A DNA stretch of 59,830 nt, from NCBI GenBank assembly GCA_024680365.1, contig JAILCN010000052.1:1-59830 (forward strand), written 5' to 3'. Made by a program: the position numbers and the translations under genes. Under the pieces are notes generated by a model. It was not told where the DNA came from and ran no database searches. It was given only the letters and a program-made list of their open reading frames with translations. Every line of letters begins with the position of its first letter. Position 1 is the first letter of the stretch. The DNA comes from Solobacterium sp. (GTDB lineage Bacteria; Bacillota_I; Bacilli_A; Erysipelotrichales; Erysipelotrichaceae). Of this stretch, positions 6,392 to 15,035 are shown in pieces.

Positions 6392-7432
6392 TTATTTGAG
6401 GTTGGAGAAGTACTTAATTGTACGAACCATCTGGGATGTGTAAGAGTTTTCGTTGTCATACCAAGCAACAACCTGTACGAGGTATGTTTCATCGTCCATC
6501 TTGGAAACCATTGTCTGGTTAGCATCGAACAGTGAACCATATTTCATACCGATGATGTCGGAGGAAACGAGTTTCTCTGTTGTGTAGCCGAAGGACTCGT
6601 TAGCAGCAGCCTTCATAGCAGCGTTGATGCCTTCAACAGTGACGTCAGCCTTCTTAACAACAGCGTGCAGGATTGTTGTGGATCCTGTAGGAGTCGGAAC
6701 TCTCTGTGCTGCGCCGATGAGCTTGCCGTTCAGTTCAGGGATAACGAGGCCGATAGCCTTAGCTGCACCTGTGCTGTTCGGAACGATGTTAGCTGCACCA
6801 GCTCTTGCTCTCTGGACATCGCCTTTTCTCTGCGGTCCGTCGAGGATCATCTGGTCACCTGTGTATGCATGAACAGTTGTCATGATACCGCTCTGGATCG
6901 GAGCATAGTCATTCAGAGCCTTTGTCATCGGAGCGAGGCAGTTTGTTGTGCAGGATGCTGCAGAAATAACTGTGTCTTCCGGTGTCAGTGTCTCATGGTT
7001 AACATTGTAAACGATTGTCGGCAGATCGTTTCCTGCAGGAGCAGAGATAACAACCTTACGAGCACCCGCGTTGATGTGTGCGCTTGCCTTTGCTTTGCTT
7101 GTGTAGAAGCCTGTGCATTCCAGAACGACGTCAACTTTCAGTTCGCCCCAAGGAAGGTTATTAGCGTCTGCTTCCTTGTAGATCTGCAGTGTCTTTCCGT
7201 CGACTGTAATTGTGTTAGCCTCGTCGTCGGCTGTAACTGTGTGGAGATTTTCTCCAATCTTGCCTGCATAGCCACCCTGTGCTGTGTCATACTTCAGCAG
7301 GTGAGCCAGCATGGAAGGCTTTGTCAGGTCGTTGATAGCAACAACATCATAGCCCTCTGCGCCGAACATCTGTCTGAAAGCAAGACGGCCAATACGGCCA
7401 AAACCATTAATAGCAACTCTTACATCTGTCAT
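6392..7432 (-). CDS. gap: Glyceraldehyde-3-phosphate dehydrogenase
   Basis: Product of 346 residues. It oxidises glyceraldehyde 3-phosphate to 1,3-bisphosphoglycerate with NAD and phosphate in glycolysis. The Rossmann motif INGFGRIGR is at residues 8-16, the active-site Cys is in [12 protein letters not shown] (about 158), and the conserved His is in [10 protein letters not shown]. The C-terminal signature [12 protein letters not shown] is present. It is monocistronic, with its own consensus promoter and terminator and a good ribosome site (AAGGAGG), as expected for a highly expressed glycolytic gene. Confidence 0.97.
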   Translation of the reverse strand: MTDVRVAINGFGRIGRLAFRQMFGAEGYDVVAINDLTKPSMLAHLLKYDTAQGGYAGKIGENLHTVTADDEANTITVDGKTLQIYKEADANNLPWGELKVDVVLECTGFYTSKAKASAHINAGARKVVISAPAGNDLPTIVYNVNHETLTPEDTVISAASCTTNCLAPMTKALNDYAPIQSGIMTTVHAYTGDQMILDGPQRKGDVQRARAGAANIVPNSTGAAKAIGLVIPELNGKLIGAAQRVPTPTGSTTILHAVVKKADVTVEGINAAMKAAANESFGYTTEKLVSSDIIGMKYGSLFDANQTMVSKMDDETYLVQVVAWYDNENSYTSQMVRTIKYFSNLK

Positions 7433-7466
7433 ATTGTCTTTAAAGACCTCCTTATGTTGCGATTAA

Positions 7467-7495
7467 ATTATAAGTTTTTATGCGTTTCCAGTCAA
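7467..7495 (-). promoter_or_regulatory. gap promoter
   Basis: On the minus strand TTGACT (7490-7495), a 17-bp spacer and a perfect TATAAT (7467-7472) lie about 35 bases before the gap ATG. This is one of the closest matches to the sigma-A consensus in the window. Confidence 0.85.
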
Positions 7496-7518
7496 TTATG
7501 AACAGGTCCTGAACAAAA

Positions 7519-7546
7519 AAAGATCAGTGCATTTTCACTGATCTTT
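7519..7546 (-). terminator. Terminator of lipoprotein gene 7546-8562
   Basis: An 11-bp stem (AAAGATCAGTG/CACTGATCTTT, arms 7519-7529 and 7536-7546) is followed by a T run on the minus strand. The stem begins inside the stop codon of the lipoprotein gene. Confidence 0.85.
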
Positions 7547-8562
7547 CACGGTTTCAGCTGAAGAACGGTTTTCCCGTCTGCTTCTGCATATAAAACGGTA
7601 TAAATCGGATATTTTTCCTTTCCTTTTTCGGTGCTTCCTGTCGGTTTTCCCCATATTTCTACAGACGTTCCTTTCGCGAACGAAGGCAGGATCTCCACAC
7701 CGTATGCGTCTGACATATCCGGTTCAAACACGAACTCATAACCGGTTTTTGTTTTGCACAGAAACTGATCTGCGAAGTCTGTCGGGATCGTCTCAACGAC
7801 CGTTCCTTTCAGATGAACAGCCGCTTCCGGATCTGTCTCTTTTTCATTCAGTTCAACCGCTGCAGCTTTGTAGGACTGTTCGGTTTTCTCCAGGTCCTGG
7901 TTCGCTTCATGCTGGCGGAACATCCAGGGGTTCACGGCACACAGATCGATATTTGTAACAGAATTTCCATCAAGGCTGATCGACAGCACTGTCTCATGCT
8001 GTGATTTCTTCAGATTGATCAGACTGGTGGAATCTTCATATCCTGTAAATCCGGAAAGTGCGTCCCGGATCTCGCGGGCTGATGAGCTGAACGTGATGCC
8101 GAACATGGTATGGAATGACTCGGATACCGAGTTCCCGCTGGTGGTGATCTCAAACACATCGCCTTCCGTTACGGGGATGTTCACCGCTGTCCGGTTGCGG
8201 ACCAGCGCCTGGATCGTACTGCCTTCTGTTCGCAGCTGGATCGGGATGTATTCACCCGGCGCAAGCTTTGTTTCGGCAGGATCCTGATAGTTGACTGATT
8301 CGATCATGGAATCATCCAGACGGATCGTCCACCCTTTCCGCAGGAAATCTTCCAGCCGCAGCGGTATCACATATCTGTTCTCATCGATCGTACAGAACGG
8401 CGTCAGTTCTTCGGACAGCTCTTCTTCACTGATGTCGTATATATCTCCCGCGGTCTTGTCAATATCTCCGCTGACTGCAGCTCTGCCAGTTTCGCCGGCG
8501 CAGCCGGCAAGACACATGCCGGTCAGGATCACGATCCATGTTTTCTTTAAATAACGTATCAT
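7546..8562 (-). CDS. Lipoprotein of unknown function
   Basis: Product of 338 residues from the ATG at 8562, chosen because GAGGAAACC precedes it and a lipobox (CLAGC, Cys about residue 20) follows a hydrophobic stretch. The longer frame upstream has no ribosome site. The mature protein is acidic. Residues ~65-200 look like a compact beta-rich domain, and the last ~80 resemble an OB-like fold (AVHLKGTVVETIPTDF...EIWGKPTG). I recognise no family. It has its own promoter and a strong terminator and lies behind the hprK-to-GNAT operon. Probably attached to the outer face of the membrane. Confidence 0.75.
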   Translation of the reverse strand: MIRYLKKTWIVILTGMCLAGCAGETGRAAVSGDIDKTAGDIYDISEEELSEELTPFCTIDENRYVIPLRLEDFLRKGWTIRLDDSMIESVNYQDPAETKLAPGEYIPIQLRTEGSTIQALVRNRTAVNIPVTEGDVFEITTSGNSVSESFHTMFGITFSSSAREIRDALSGFTGYEDSTSLINLKKSQHETVLSISLDGNSVTNIDLCAVNPWMFRQHEANQDLEKTEQSYKAAAVELNEKETDPEAAVHLKGTVVETIPTDFADQFLCKTKTGYEFVFEPDMSDAYGVEILPSFAKGTSVEIWGKPTGSTEKGKEKYPIYTVLYAEADGKTVLQLKP

Positions 8563-8584
8563 GGTTTCCTCTTTTGTACTGTAC

Positions 8585-8613
8585 ATTATATTCGCGCAGT
8601 TCAAACAAGTCAT
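8585..8613 (-). promoter_or_regulatory. Promoter of lipoprotein gene
   Basis: On the minus strand ATGACT (8608-8613), a 17-bp spacer and a perfect TATAAT (8585-8590) lie in the gap between the GNAT gene and the lipoprotein gene. The lipoprotein can thus be expressed apart from the upstream operon. Confidence 0.65.
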
Positions 8614-8653
8614 TACGATACGTTTAATATTTAACAAAATATAATAATATCCC

Positions 8654-9568
8654 TCAAATGAATTCATTCAGGTTCAGCGGTTTGGAACTGATCGCCATCG
8701 CTTCCTCGATCGTGTTCACTCTTCTGTTGAACAGACGCATGAACAGAGACGGATCATTCAGACGGACCATCGTTGATCCGTATGTATTCTTTACCGCATC
8801 CGGGAACAGTTTGGACAGGTCCTCGGCTTCGCTGACAAGCAGGTGAATGACTCTTCTTTCCTGCAGGGCAGCGTTGCACAGCTTGACCAGCGACATGGAA
8901 TCGAGGTAGACGATCTCTTCTACACGCAGTTCATTTCCCATCGGGATCATGACCGCATAGCCGCGGATCTGATCCTTGCCGTCATAGTAGGCAACGATCT
9001 TGCCGCCGACTGCTGTGATCTCTTTTTTATATCTGACAAAGTATTCCAGATCTCTGGCATAGAAACCGTTGAATCTTCTGATGAAGGCGGAATAGACCTT
9101 CAGAAGATCGATCGCGCTTGGTTCATAGGCGCAGCCGAAGTTCGTGATCCGGCGGACATCTTTTCTTTCCAGCATGAAATCGGAACGATTGTAGATGACC
9201 CGGAAGCCGTAGGGCTCATAGATCTCCGGCTTTTCACTCTGGATCAGCGTCAGCAGTTCGCTGTGTTCGCAGGCGTCGATCACAACGCCGAGCAGCTCAT
9301 GCATGCATCCTTTGCGGCGGTATTCCGGCAGTGTCGCGGCACCGACGATCATCGATGTGGAAAGAACTCTTCCGTTGAACATCAGCGCATGTTTGTTGCG
9401 CATCAGAACAGCCGCGATCTTGCCGTCCTTGATATTCACATAGCAGGATTCAGGCGTATAGACATTCTTGAAGTAAAAGTCCATGTACCTCGGATCCTGT
9501 TTCGGAAAACATATTTTCCAGATCCGCTTGATCTCATTTGTCATTTCAGCTGATGCTTTCTCGATCAT
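8654..9568 (-). CDS. GNAT-family N-acetyltransferase (Eis-like)
   Basis: Product of 304 residues. Residues 1-130 are a GNAT fold; the acetyl-CoA loop is seen as VGAATLPEYRRKGCMHELL (about 76-94), followed by the LIQSEKPEIYEPYGF strand typical of Eis-like enzymes. The C-terminal half carries a second, less conserved domain. The acceptor substrate is unknown. Its ATG overlaps the whiA stop (ATGA), so it is the last gene of the hprK-lgt/HAD-rapZ-yvcK-whiA operon and is translationally coupled to whiA. Confidence 0.8.
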   Translation of the reverse strand: MIEKASAEMTNEIKRIWKICFPKQDPRYMDFYFKNVYTPESCYVNIKDGKIAAVLMRNKHALMFNGRVLSTSMIVGAATLPEYRRKGCMHELLGVVIDACEHSELLTLIQSEKPEIYEPYGFRVIYNRSDFMLERKDVRRITNFGCAYEPSAIDLLKVYSAFIRRFNGFYARDLEYFVRYKKEITAVGGKIVAYYDGKDQIRGYAVMIPMGNELRVEEIVYLDSMSLVKLCNAALQERRVIHLLVSEAEDLSKLFPDAVKNTYGSTMVRLNDPSLFMRLFNRRVNTIEEAMAISSKPLNLNEFI

Positions 9569-10512
9569 AATCCTGCGTCCTTCCTTTCTTTTTCTGCCAG
9601 TTCATGTATCTTGACGAACCGGTGCTTCATCCCGGATTTGGAGACTGTGATGCCGGTCCTGCGTTCATATACGTCCGCCAGTTCAACCAGACTGGCTTCG
9701 GGGAATTCTTTTCTCAGTGCGATGACATCCAGCAGTTTGTCATCCAGGCGGCGGAGTCTGTCCGCCTCTTCCAGAACCATGATGTCATTCAGCTGTTTTT
9801 TCGCGGCTGCCTGGGCTTTGACTTCATTGGCAACGTCCATGTTGTTCAGCCGGGTGAATGAGTTCGTAAAGTCTCTTGAGATCCGGATGTTCTCAAATTC
9901 CATCAGTGCCTGATCGGCTTCGATCACCCGCAGGAAGTCCGCGATCTTCTCTGCCGCTTTGACATAGACGATCGTCTTCGAACGTCTTTCGATCGTTTTG
10001 GCCGGGATCCCGAATCTGGCCATCAGGGCTTTCAGGAATTCGCCGTGTTCCGGATTGGCAGCTGTCAGTTCCAGATGATAGCTTGTCTTTTCAGGAGGAT
10101 TGATACTGCCGGAAGCCAGGAACATGCCGGCCAGATACGCTTTCGCGTTGTTGTCAGTCTGAACGATTTTCTGCAGAGGCACTTCCCGCAGACCGCGGCT
10201 GCTGTAGATGCCGAGGTCTTCCAGGATCTCTCTGGTTTTGTAGGAGATCCGCATGCCGTAGATCAGATTCTTCTTCAGATTCATCTTCCGTTTGACATAC
10301 AGTTCGATCTCCGCCTTATATCTGTCTTTGATCAGTGAATAGATCTTGCGGGCGACTGCCGCATTTTCCAGCGTTACGACAATTGCCATGCCGCGGGAGG
10401 AAAGTGACAGCGATGAACAGATCTGAATCAAAGCAGAAAGTTCAGCTCTCTCATCCGAGCCGCTCATGATTTTCTGTGCAACTTCCTGTTTGATTTCAGA
10501 CGCAAATGACAT
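9565..10512 (-). CDS. whiA: WhiA, LAGLIDADG-derived DNA-binding protein
   Basis: Product of 315 residues, the usual length. WhiA is a conserved Gram-positive protein derived from a homing endonuclease. It affects cell division and chromosome segregation in Bacillus and is a sporulation activator in Streptomyces. The N-terminal half has the degenerate endonuclease fold (AYLAGMFLASGSI, about 129-141, and FENIRISRDFTNSFTRLNN), and the C-terminus has a sigma-4-like helix-turn-helix (PEASLVELADVYE...VSKSGMKHRFVKI). Its ATG overlaps the yvcK stop (TAATG). The order rapZ-yvcK-whiA is the standard Firmicute arrangement. Confidence 0.95.
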   Translation of the reverse strand: MSFASEIKQEVAQKIMSGSDERAELSALIQICSSLSLSSRGMAIVVTLENAAVARKIYSLIKDRYKAEIELYVKRKMNLKKNLIYGMRISYKTREILEDLGIYSSRGLREVPLQKIVQTDNNAKAYLAGMFLASGSINPPEKTSYHLELTAANPEHGEFLKALMARFGIPAKTIERRSKTIVYVKAAEKIADFLRVIEADQALMEFENIRISRDFTNSFTRLNNMDVANEVKAQAAAKKQLNDIMVLEEADRLRRLDDKLLDVIALRKEFPEASLVELADVYERRTGITVSKSGMKHRFVKIHELAEKERKDAGL

Positions 10513-11459
10513 TACAGTTCCTCCAGAACAGCAGCGCAGGCTGCGCAGATCTTTGCCGGATCATGTCTGACAAGGTCATTGTCAAACTGCAGAAGATCCG
10601 CATAGGCGACACGGTAAGGATGTGTTTCTTCTCCTGCCGCGACGACCGTGCTTCCCATATTCCGATATTTTCTTACGATATCTTCCGGGATCTCGTTATT
10701 GTAGATCATCACTTCATCGACCGGTGCGCCGTGGGAAAGCAGCGCATTGACATGGTCTTCCATATTATATCCGTCTGTTTCGCCGGGCTGTGTCATGGCG
10801 TTGCAGATGTAGAGCTTCCTTGCTTTCGCGTGCTGAAGCGCTTCACGGATCTCGTCAATGATGACGTTGGGAAGAATGCTTGTATACACAGACCCGATCC
10901 CGTAGATGATCAGATCTGCCTCTCTGATTGCTTTGACAGCTTCCTCAGAAGCATGGACCGGAACGTCGTAAAAGACTTTCCGGATATGGTTGTTGATGCT
11001 GGGAATGTTGGCCTCACCTTTGACAATGACGTCGTCTTCCATCAGCGCGTAGAGGGAAATGACCTGCGTCGTTGCCGGAACGATCCTTCCTTTCACGTTC
11101 AGGAACTGACCGATGATCTCCACGGCCTCCAGGAAGGAGCCGCATTCCTGGGTCATCGCCGTCAGGATCAGGTTGCCGAGGTTGTGGCCGGAAACATCTT
11201 CACTGGTTCCGTACTCATCCTCAAACCGGTAATCCATCAGTTTTCCCATCAGGGTCTCGCTTTCCGCCAGAGCGATCATGACATTGCGGATGTCGCCCAT
11301 GGCCGGAATATGGAATTTGCGGCGCAGTCTTCCGGTACTGCCGCCGTCATCCGCAACCGTTACGATCGCGGTAATGTCAATGCCGGGGATGTTTTTGATG
11401 CCTCTGCAGATCGCTGACTGGCCGTGCCCGCCGCCGATCACGACAACTTTCTTATTCAT
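10512..11459 (-). CDS. yvcK: YvcK / gluconeogenesis factor (CofD-like)
   Basis: Product of 315 residues from the ATG at 11459, which overlaps the rapZ stop. A start seven codons earlier is possible but has no better ribosome site. YvcK is a CofD-related protein that binds UDP-sugars and is needed for cell-wall homeostasis and growth on gluconeogenic carbon sources. Visible are the N-terminal GGGHGQSAICRGIK, VADDGGSTGRLRR, GDIRNVMIAL and the C-terminal NAMTQPGETDGY motifs of the family. It lies in the conserved rapZ-yvcK-whiA trio. Confidence 0.95.
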   Translation of the reverse strand: MNKKVVVIGGGHGQSAICRGIKNIPGIDITAIVTVADDGGSTGRLRRKFHIPAMGDIRNVMIALAESETLMGKLMDYRFEDEYGTSEDVSGHNLGNLILTAMTQECGSFLEAVEIIGQFLNVKGRIVPATTQVISLYALMEDDVIVKGEANIPSINNHIRKVFYDVPVHASEEAVKAIREADLIIYGIGSVYTSILPNVIIDEIREALQHAKARKLYICNAMTQPGETDGYNMEDHVNALLSHGAPVDEVMIYNNEIPEDIVRKYRNMGSTVVAAGEETHPYRVAYADLLQFDNDLVRHDPAKICAACAAVLEEL

Positions 11460-12318
11460 GCACCCACTCTTTCCTGTCACGGTGTTCCTTATAGCAGTTA
11501 TACTGCGTCTTATATACGTCGTAGAGATAGTTGGTGATCGCGACGCTGCGGTGCTGGCCGCCGGTGCATCCGACCGCTACCGTGAAATGGTTCTTTCCTT
11601 CGGCAGCGTACTGACGGAACGCGTAATCGGTAAAGTTCAGGAACTTGTCCAGGAACTCTTTCGTCTCGGGCTTGTTGATGACAAAGTCATACACCTGGGG
11701 ATCATCGCCGCTGTATTTCCGCAGTTCCTCGACCCAGTACGGGTTCGGCAGGAAACGTACGTCGACCATCAGGTCTGCGTCCATCGGCACACCGTATTTA
11801 TAACCAAAGGACACAAAAGAAAGTGAAAAGGCCGGTACGCTTGTGCGGGAGAAGTATTGTTCGATCTTCTTCCGGAATTCTTTTTCCGAAGTGAAGGAGG
11901 AGTCGATGGTAATAAATGAGTTGTTGGCGTTTTTCGCGAACATCTGCCGTTCGACAGTGATCGCTTCTTCCAGTGTATTTGCCGTGTTGCTCAGAAGCAG
12001 CGGATGCATCCTGCGGGTACTCTTGTAACGATGCAGAAGGGTCTGATCGGAAGCGTCGAGGAACAGCACCCGGACGCTGATGTTCTGGCCGACCAGGTAC
12101 TTCAGAAACAGCGGAAAATCCTGGGCAGAGGTCGCCAGGGCGATGTAATTGTAGCGGGGATCTGTACTCTCCTCAAGGATCTGCACAAAACCCTGCACCA
12201 TCTGTACAGGCAGGTTATCAATAATATGATATCCCATGTCTTCAAGCATCCGCATGGCAGTGCTTTTGCCGGCACCGCTCATGCCGCTGACAAGAATGAC
12301 CTTTTTGTTTTCCGGCAT
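11452..12318 (-). CDS. rapZ: RapZ-type nucleotide-binding protein
   Basis: Product of 288 residues. The N-terminus has a P-loop (SGMSGAGKSTAM, residues 11-22) and the C-terminal domain has the conserved VGCTGGQHRSVAI motif. In Firmicutes it is the rapZ/yvcJ gene of the yvcJ-yvcK-whiA operon; the B. subtilis protein is a GTP/ATPase that affects competence. In E. coli RapZ controls small-RNA turnover. Which role applies here is not known. GGAGATC precedes ATG 12318, and eight bases overlap yvcK. Confidence 0.95.
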   Translation of the reverse strand: MPENKKVILVSGMSGAGKSTAMRMLEDMGYHIIDNLPVQMVQGFVQILEESTDPRYNYIALATSAQDFPLFLKYLVGQNISVRVLFLDASDQTLLHRYKSTRRMHPLLLSNTANTLEEAITVERQMFAKNANNSFITIDSSFTSEKEFRKKIEQYFSRTSVPAFSLSFVSFGYKYGVPMDADLMVDVRFLPNPYWVEELRKYSGDDPQVYDFVINKPETKEFLDKFLNFTDYAFRQYAAEGKNHFTVAVGCTGGQHRSVAITNYLYDVYKTQYNCYKEHRDRKEWVHE

Positions 12319-12337
12319 GATGATCTCCTGTTTCTAA

Positions 12338-12595
12338 TCAGAAAAGTTTTCTGCGGGACGGACTGAGATTGTCGCAGTAGTAGACAACGCTCAGTTCTTT
12401 TTCATCGGAGTTTTCAAATGAATCTCCTTCCAGCATGCACTGCTTCATTGCTTCCGCGATCACGCTGTAATCTTTTGTTGTGCTTCCGCACAGTTCAGCC
12501 AGTTCTTCCACACTGATGTGCAGTGCGTTGAATCCGTTCCGGTTGCATTCCTGTTTGCGGAAATTGATAATTGCTTCAAATTCGTGCTGATTCAT
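12338..12595 (-). CDS. Small conserved-looking protein in the hprK-rapZ operon
   Basis: Product of 85 residues from ATG 12595 (GAAAGGACG upstream). It is two bases after the stop of the lgt/HAD fusion and nineteen bases before rapZ, so it is clearly co-transcribed. The sequence is soluble and partly helical (FEAIINFRKQECNRNGFNALHISVEELAEL), with three Cys. I recognise no family. The tight spacing and ribosome site support a real gene. Confidence 0.75.
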   Translation of the reverse strand: MNQHEFEAIINFRKQECNRNGFNALHISVEELAELCGSTTKDYSVIAEAMKQCMLEGDSFENSDEKELSVVYYCDNLSPSRRKLF

Positions 12596-12596
12596 A

Positions 12597-13940
12597 TTAC
12601 GTCCTTTCATAAGACCAGTCATGGTTTTCTGTCAGGATCTCTTCCAGTTCCCTGATATCAGAAATGGATGTATTTGGGCCGGCGGCTTCCAGCGCTTCCC
12701 GCTTGCTTTCATCCGAGACGAAGGCAATGGTGTAGACGCCTGCTGCCTTGCCGGCTTCAACGTCACTGACGCTGTCGCCGATATAGATGCAGGAGTCATG
12801 ACCTTTTTTCATTTTCCTGCAGGCGTAGAGGATCCCTTCCGGTGAAGGCTTCGCGTTTTCGTACAGATCCCTTCCGGCAATGACACCGAAGTAGGATAAG
12901 CCAAGCTGATACAGCCATGACTCACAGGAAGCAGTCAGACGGGAAGAAACGATGCCAAGCCGGTATCCCTTTCCCCAGAGATCTGACAGTGTTTCTTTTG
13001 TATGAGGAAACAGAGATACTTCTGAACTCCAGCTGAAGGATTCCTGATATTTCCTGTACTCTTCGCACATCAGATCAGGATCTTCCTGGGGGAACAGTTT
13101 TTCCATGCTTGTTTTTAACGGCGGTCCGAAGACAAACTCCTGCAGTTCGGGTGTGAATTCTTCCGGATCGCTGTATTTCAGAAACAGATAGCGGAAGCAC
13201 TGCAGGATCATGTTTTTCGAATCCATCAGCGTTCCGTCAAGATCAAACAGCACAGCCGGCTTTTCAGCCGGTTTTCTGCGGATCCAGACATACAGTGCCA
13301 GACCTGCCGCTTCGATCAGAAATGCTTCGGGCAGAATGTTGCTGGCATGGGGATCCAGCTGGAACAGATACGCTGCGAATCTGGTCAGCCCCATTAACAT
13401 CAGGCCGGCTGCCGCGCAGTCGCCTCTGCGTCTGCCTGCATGGTATGGTCTGACCACAAAGTACAGCAGCAGGAATGTCAGCACATCCGCAAGGATCACC
13501 CAGATCATTCTGTCTCCGTCCATGATGCGTCCGAGCCTGGTGATCAGGCCGAACAGCACGACGCACGGCATCAGCACATCTGATGTGCGCATGGCAGACA
13601 TCCGTCTGCGTCTTGTATACAGGTATGCCGCCGCAAGGATCGCCGGAGCAGCGCCGAGCAGATCGAAGCCGCCGTCACTGATGGCAAAGATATACGGGGT
13701 ATACTTCGCATATTCTGCATAATATTCGATGACCCAGAAGATCCGGGCACCGATCATTCCCGCGATCAGGGAAAGGATCAGAAGATCATCGCATGTGTCT
13801 TCTCCGTATCCGTGTTTCTTCATCTGTCTTACGAGAAGAAGATACGCCGTGATGACGCCCGCCAGCAGCGAGATCGCATACCAGCGGATGGAAATTCCTC
13901 CGACCGTCAGAAACGTATGCTTATCTGGAAAGAAGATCAT
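12597..13940 (-). CDS. Fusion of degenerate Lgt-like membrane domain and HAD phosphatase (PpaX-like)
   Basis: Product of 447 residues. Residues 1-222 resemble prolipoprotein diacylglyceryl transferase: GISIRWYAISLLAG, GARIFWVIEY, several membrane segments and RFAAYLFQLDP near the end. The Lgt catalytic elements are changed. The GGxxIHGG segment reads GGFDLLGAA without the His, and the R-x-GNF-x-N-x-E segment reads GRIMDGDRM. Residues ~228-447 are a complete HAD phosphatase: VLFDLDGTLMDS, VSSRL, KPSPEGI and YIGDSVSDVEAG. In B. subtilis hprK is followed by separate lgt and ppaX genes (PpaX hydrolyses pyrophosphate from HPr dephosphorylation), so this is a fusion of operon neighbours. The ATG overlaps the hprK stop (ATGA). 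Diacylglyceryl transferase activity is doubtful; phosphatase activity is likely. Confidence 0.85.
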   Translation of the reverse strand: MIFFPDKHTFLTVGGISIRWYAISLLAGVITAYLLLVRQMKKHGYGEDTCDDLLILSLIAGMIGARIFWVIEYYAEYAKYTPYIFAISDGGFDLLGAAPAILAAAYLYTRRRRMSAMRTSDVLMPCVVLFGLITRLGRIMDGDRMIWVILADVLTFLLLYFVVRPYHAGRRRGDCAAAGLMLMGLTRFAAYLFQLDPHASNILPEAFLIEAAGLALYVWIRRKPAEKPAVLFDLDGTLMDSKNMILQCFRYLFLKYSDPEEFTPELQEFVFGPPLKTSMEKLFPQEDPDLMCEEYRKYQESFSWSSEVSLFPHTKETLSDLWGKGYRLGIVSSRLTASCESWLYQLGLSYFGVIAGRDLYENAKPSPEGILYACRKMKKGHDSCIYIGDSVSDVEAGKAAGVYTIAFVSDESKREALEAAGPNTSISDIRELEEILTENHDWSYERT

Positions 13941-14881
13941 CGACTCACCTCCGCAAATCTGCGGAACCGGCTGCGGATCTCATCCGCGCTGTCATAGCCT
14001 TTCTGTTTCAGACGGAAATTGGTAACTGCTGATTCGATCAGTACTCTGACATTTCGTCCGGCACTGACCGGCAGAATGATCGTCGGGATCATGACATCCA
14101 GGATCTTGGTGTAGCGGCTTGCTTCATCGCCGATCCTGTCGTATTCCGTATTGGGATCGAAGGGAACCAGATCAATGACCAGATCGATCTGCGTCTCATC
14201 ACTCAGAGCTGACGCTCCGAACATCTTTTCCACGTCGATGATGCCGATACCGCGGATCTCCAGCAGACCTTTGATGATCGTCGGTGCATGTCCGTAGATA
14301 TCGTTGTGGATATGCTGAACGTCAACGCGGTCATCGGCGACCAGAACATGGCCGTTGCGGATCAGTTCCAGTGCTGTTTCAGATTTTCCCATTCCGCTTT
14401 CACCGACCAGAAGAACACCGGATCCGTACACATTCAGCAGAACGCCGGACATCGTGTCCTCCGGTGCCAGCTTTTCATCCAGGTATGTGATCAGGTCAGT
14501 GATCAGGCGATAGGTTTCCAGAGATGTTCTCAGGATCGGAAAGTTGTTGGCTTCCGCTGTTTCTTTCAGGATCGGGGGAAGCGGATTATTTTTGGTGATG
14601 ATGATGGCAGGCGTCAGGCCGTCTGTCAGCATCGGGAACCTGGCCCGCTGATCTGCCTCGCTCATCGTTTTGATAAAATCTTCTTCCTTGTTTCCAATGA
14701 CAACAATACGGCGCGGCTCCGTCATCTGATAAAAGCCGCACAGTTCAAAGCCAGGCCGGTTGACATCCGGAACGACAGTCCATCTGTCCAAAGCGTTCGC
14801 ATTACCGGTCAGCTGTTCAAATTTAAAGAAATCCACGATTTCCCGTATGGTAACTTTTTTTTCGTAAACTACGTCGGGCAT
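13937..14881 (-). CDS. hprK: HPr kinase/phosphorylase
   Basis: Product of 314 residues from ATG 14881 (AGGGAGGT upstream). This enzyme phosphorylates HPr on Ser46 and also removes that phosphate, linking glycolytic state to carbon catabolite repression. Visible are the P-loop LLVGESGMGKSETALELI (about residues 153-170), HVLVADDRVD, and the family signature LLEIRGIGIIDVEKMFG. It is first in the operon with the lgt/HAD fusion, rapZ, yvcK and whiA. The longer upstream frame overlaps the divergent gene and lacks a ribosome site. Confidence 0.96.
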   Translation of the reverse strand: MPDVVYEKKVTIREIVDFFKFEQLTGNANALDRWTVVPDVNRPGFELCGFYQMTEPRRIVVIGNKEEDFIKTMSEADQRARFPMLTDGLTPAIIITKNNPLPPILKETAEANNFPILRTSLETYRLITDLITYLDEKLAPEDTMSGVLLNVYGSGVLLVGESGMGKSETALELIRNGHVLVADDRVDVQHIHNDIYGHAPTIIKGLLEIRGIGIIDVEKMFGASALSDETQIDLVIDLVPFDPNTEYDRIGDEASRYTKILDVMIPTIILPVSAGRNVRVLIESAVTNFRLKQKGYDSADEIRSRFRRFAEVSR

Positions 14882-15035
14882 GGAGTGTACCTCCCTGTTA
14901 ACAGCAATTATAGCATACGCATATTTTTGATGGCGGACAGATTCCTGCTTCCTCAGAAAAAAGCTGTCCGGACAGCGATGATATGCGGAATACTGTGAAT
15001 TGATTCCGCCCATCATACAATCTAATATTATATAC

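Noticed and set aside
6665-7501. Plus-strand Cys-rich frame opposite gap
   Set aside because: It is a shadow of gap codons; its composition reflects reverse complements of gap codons.
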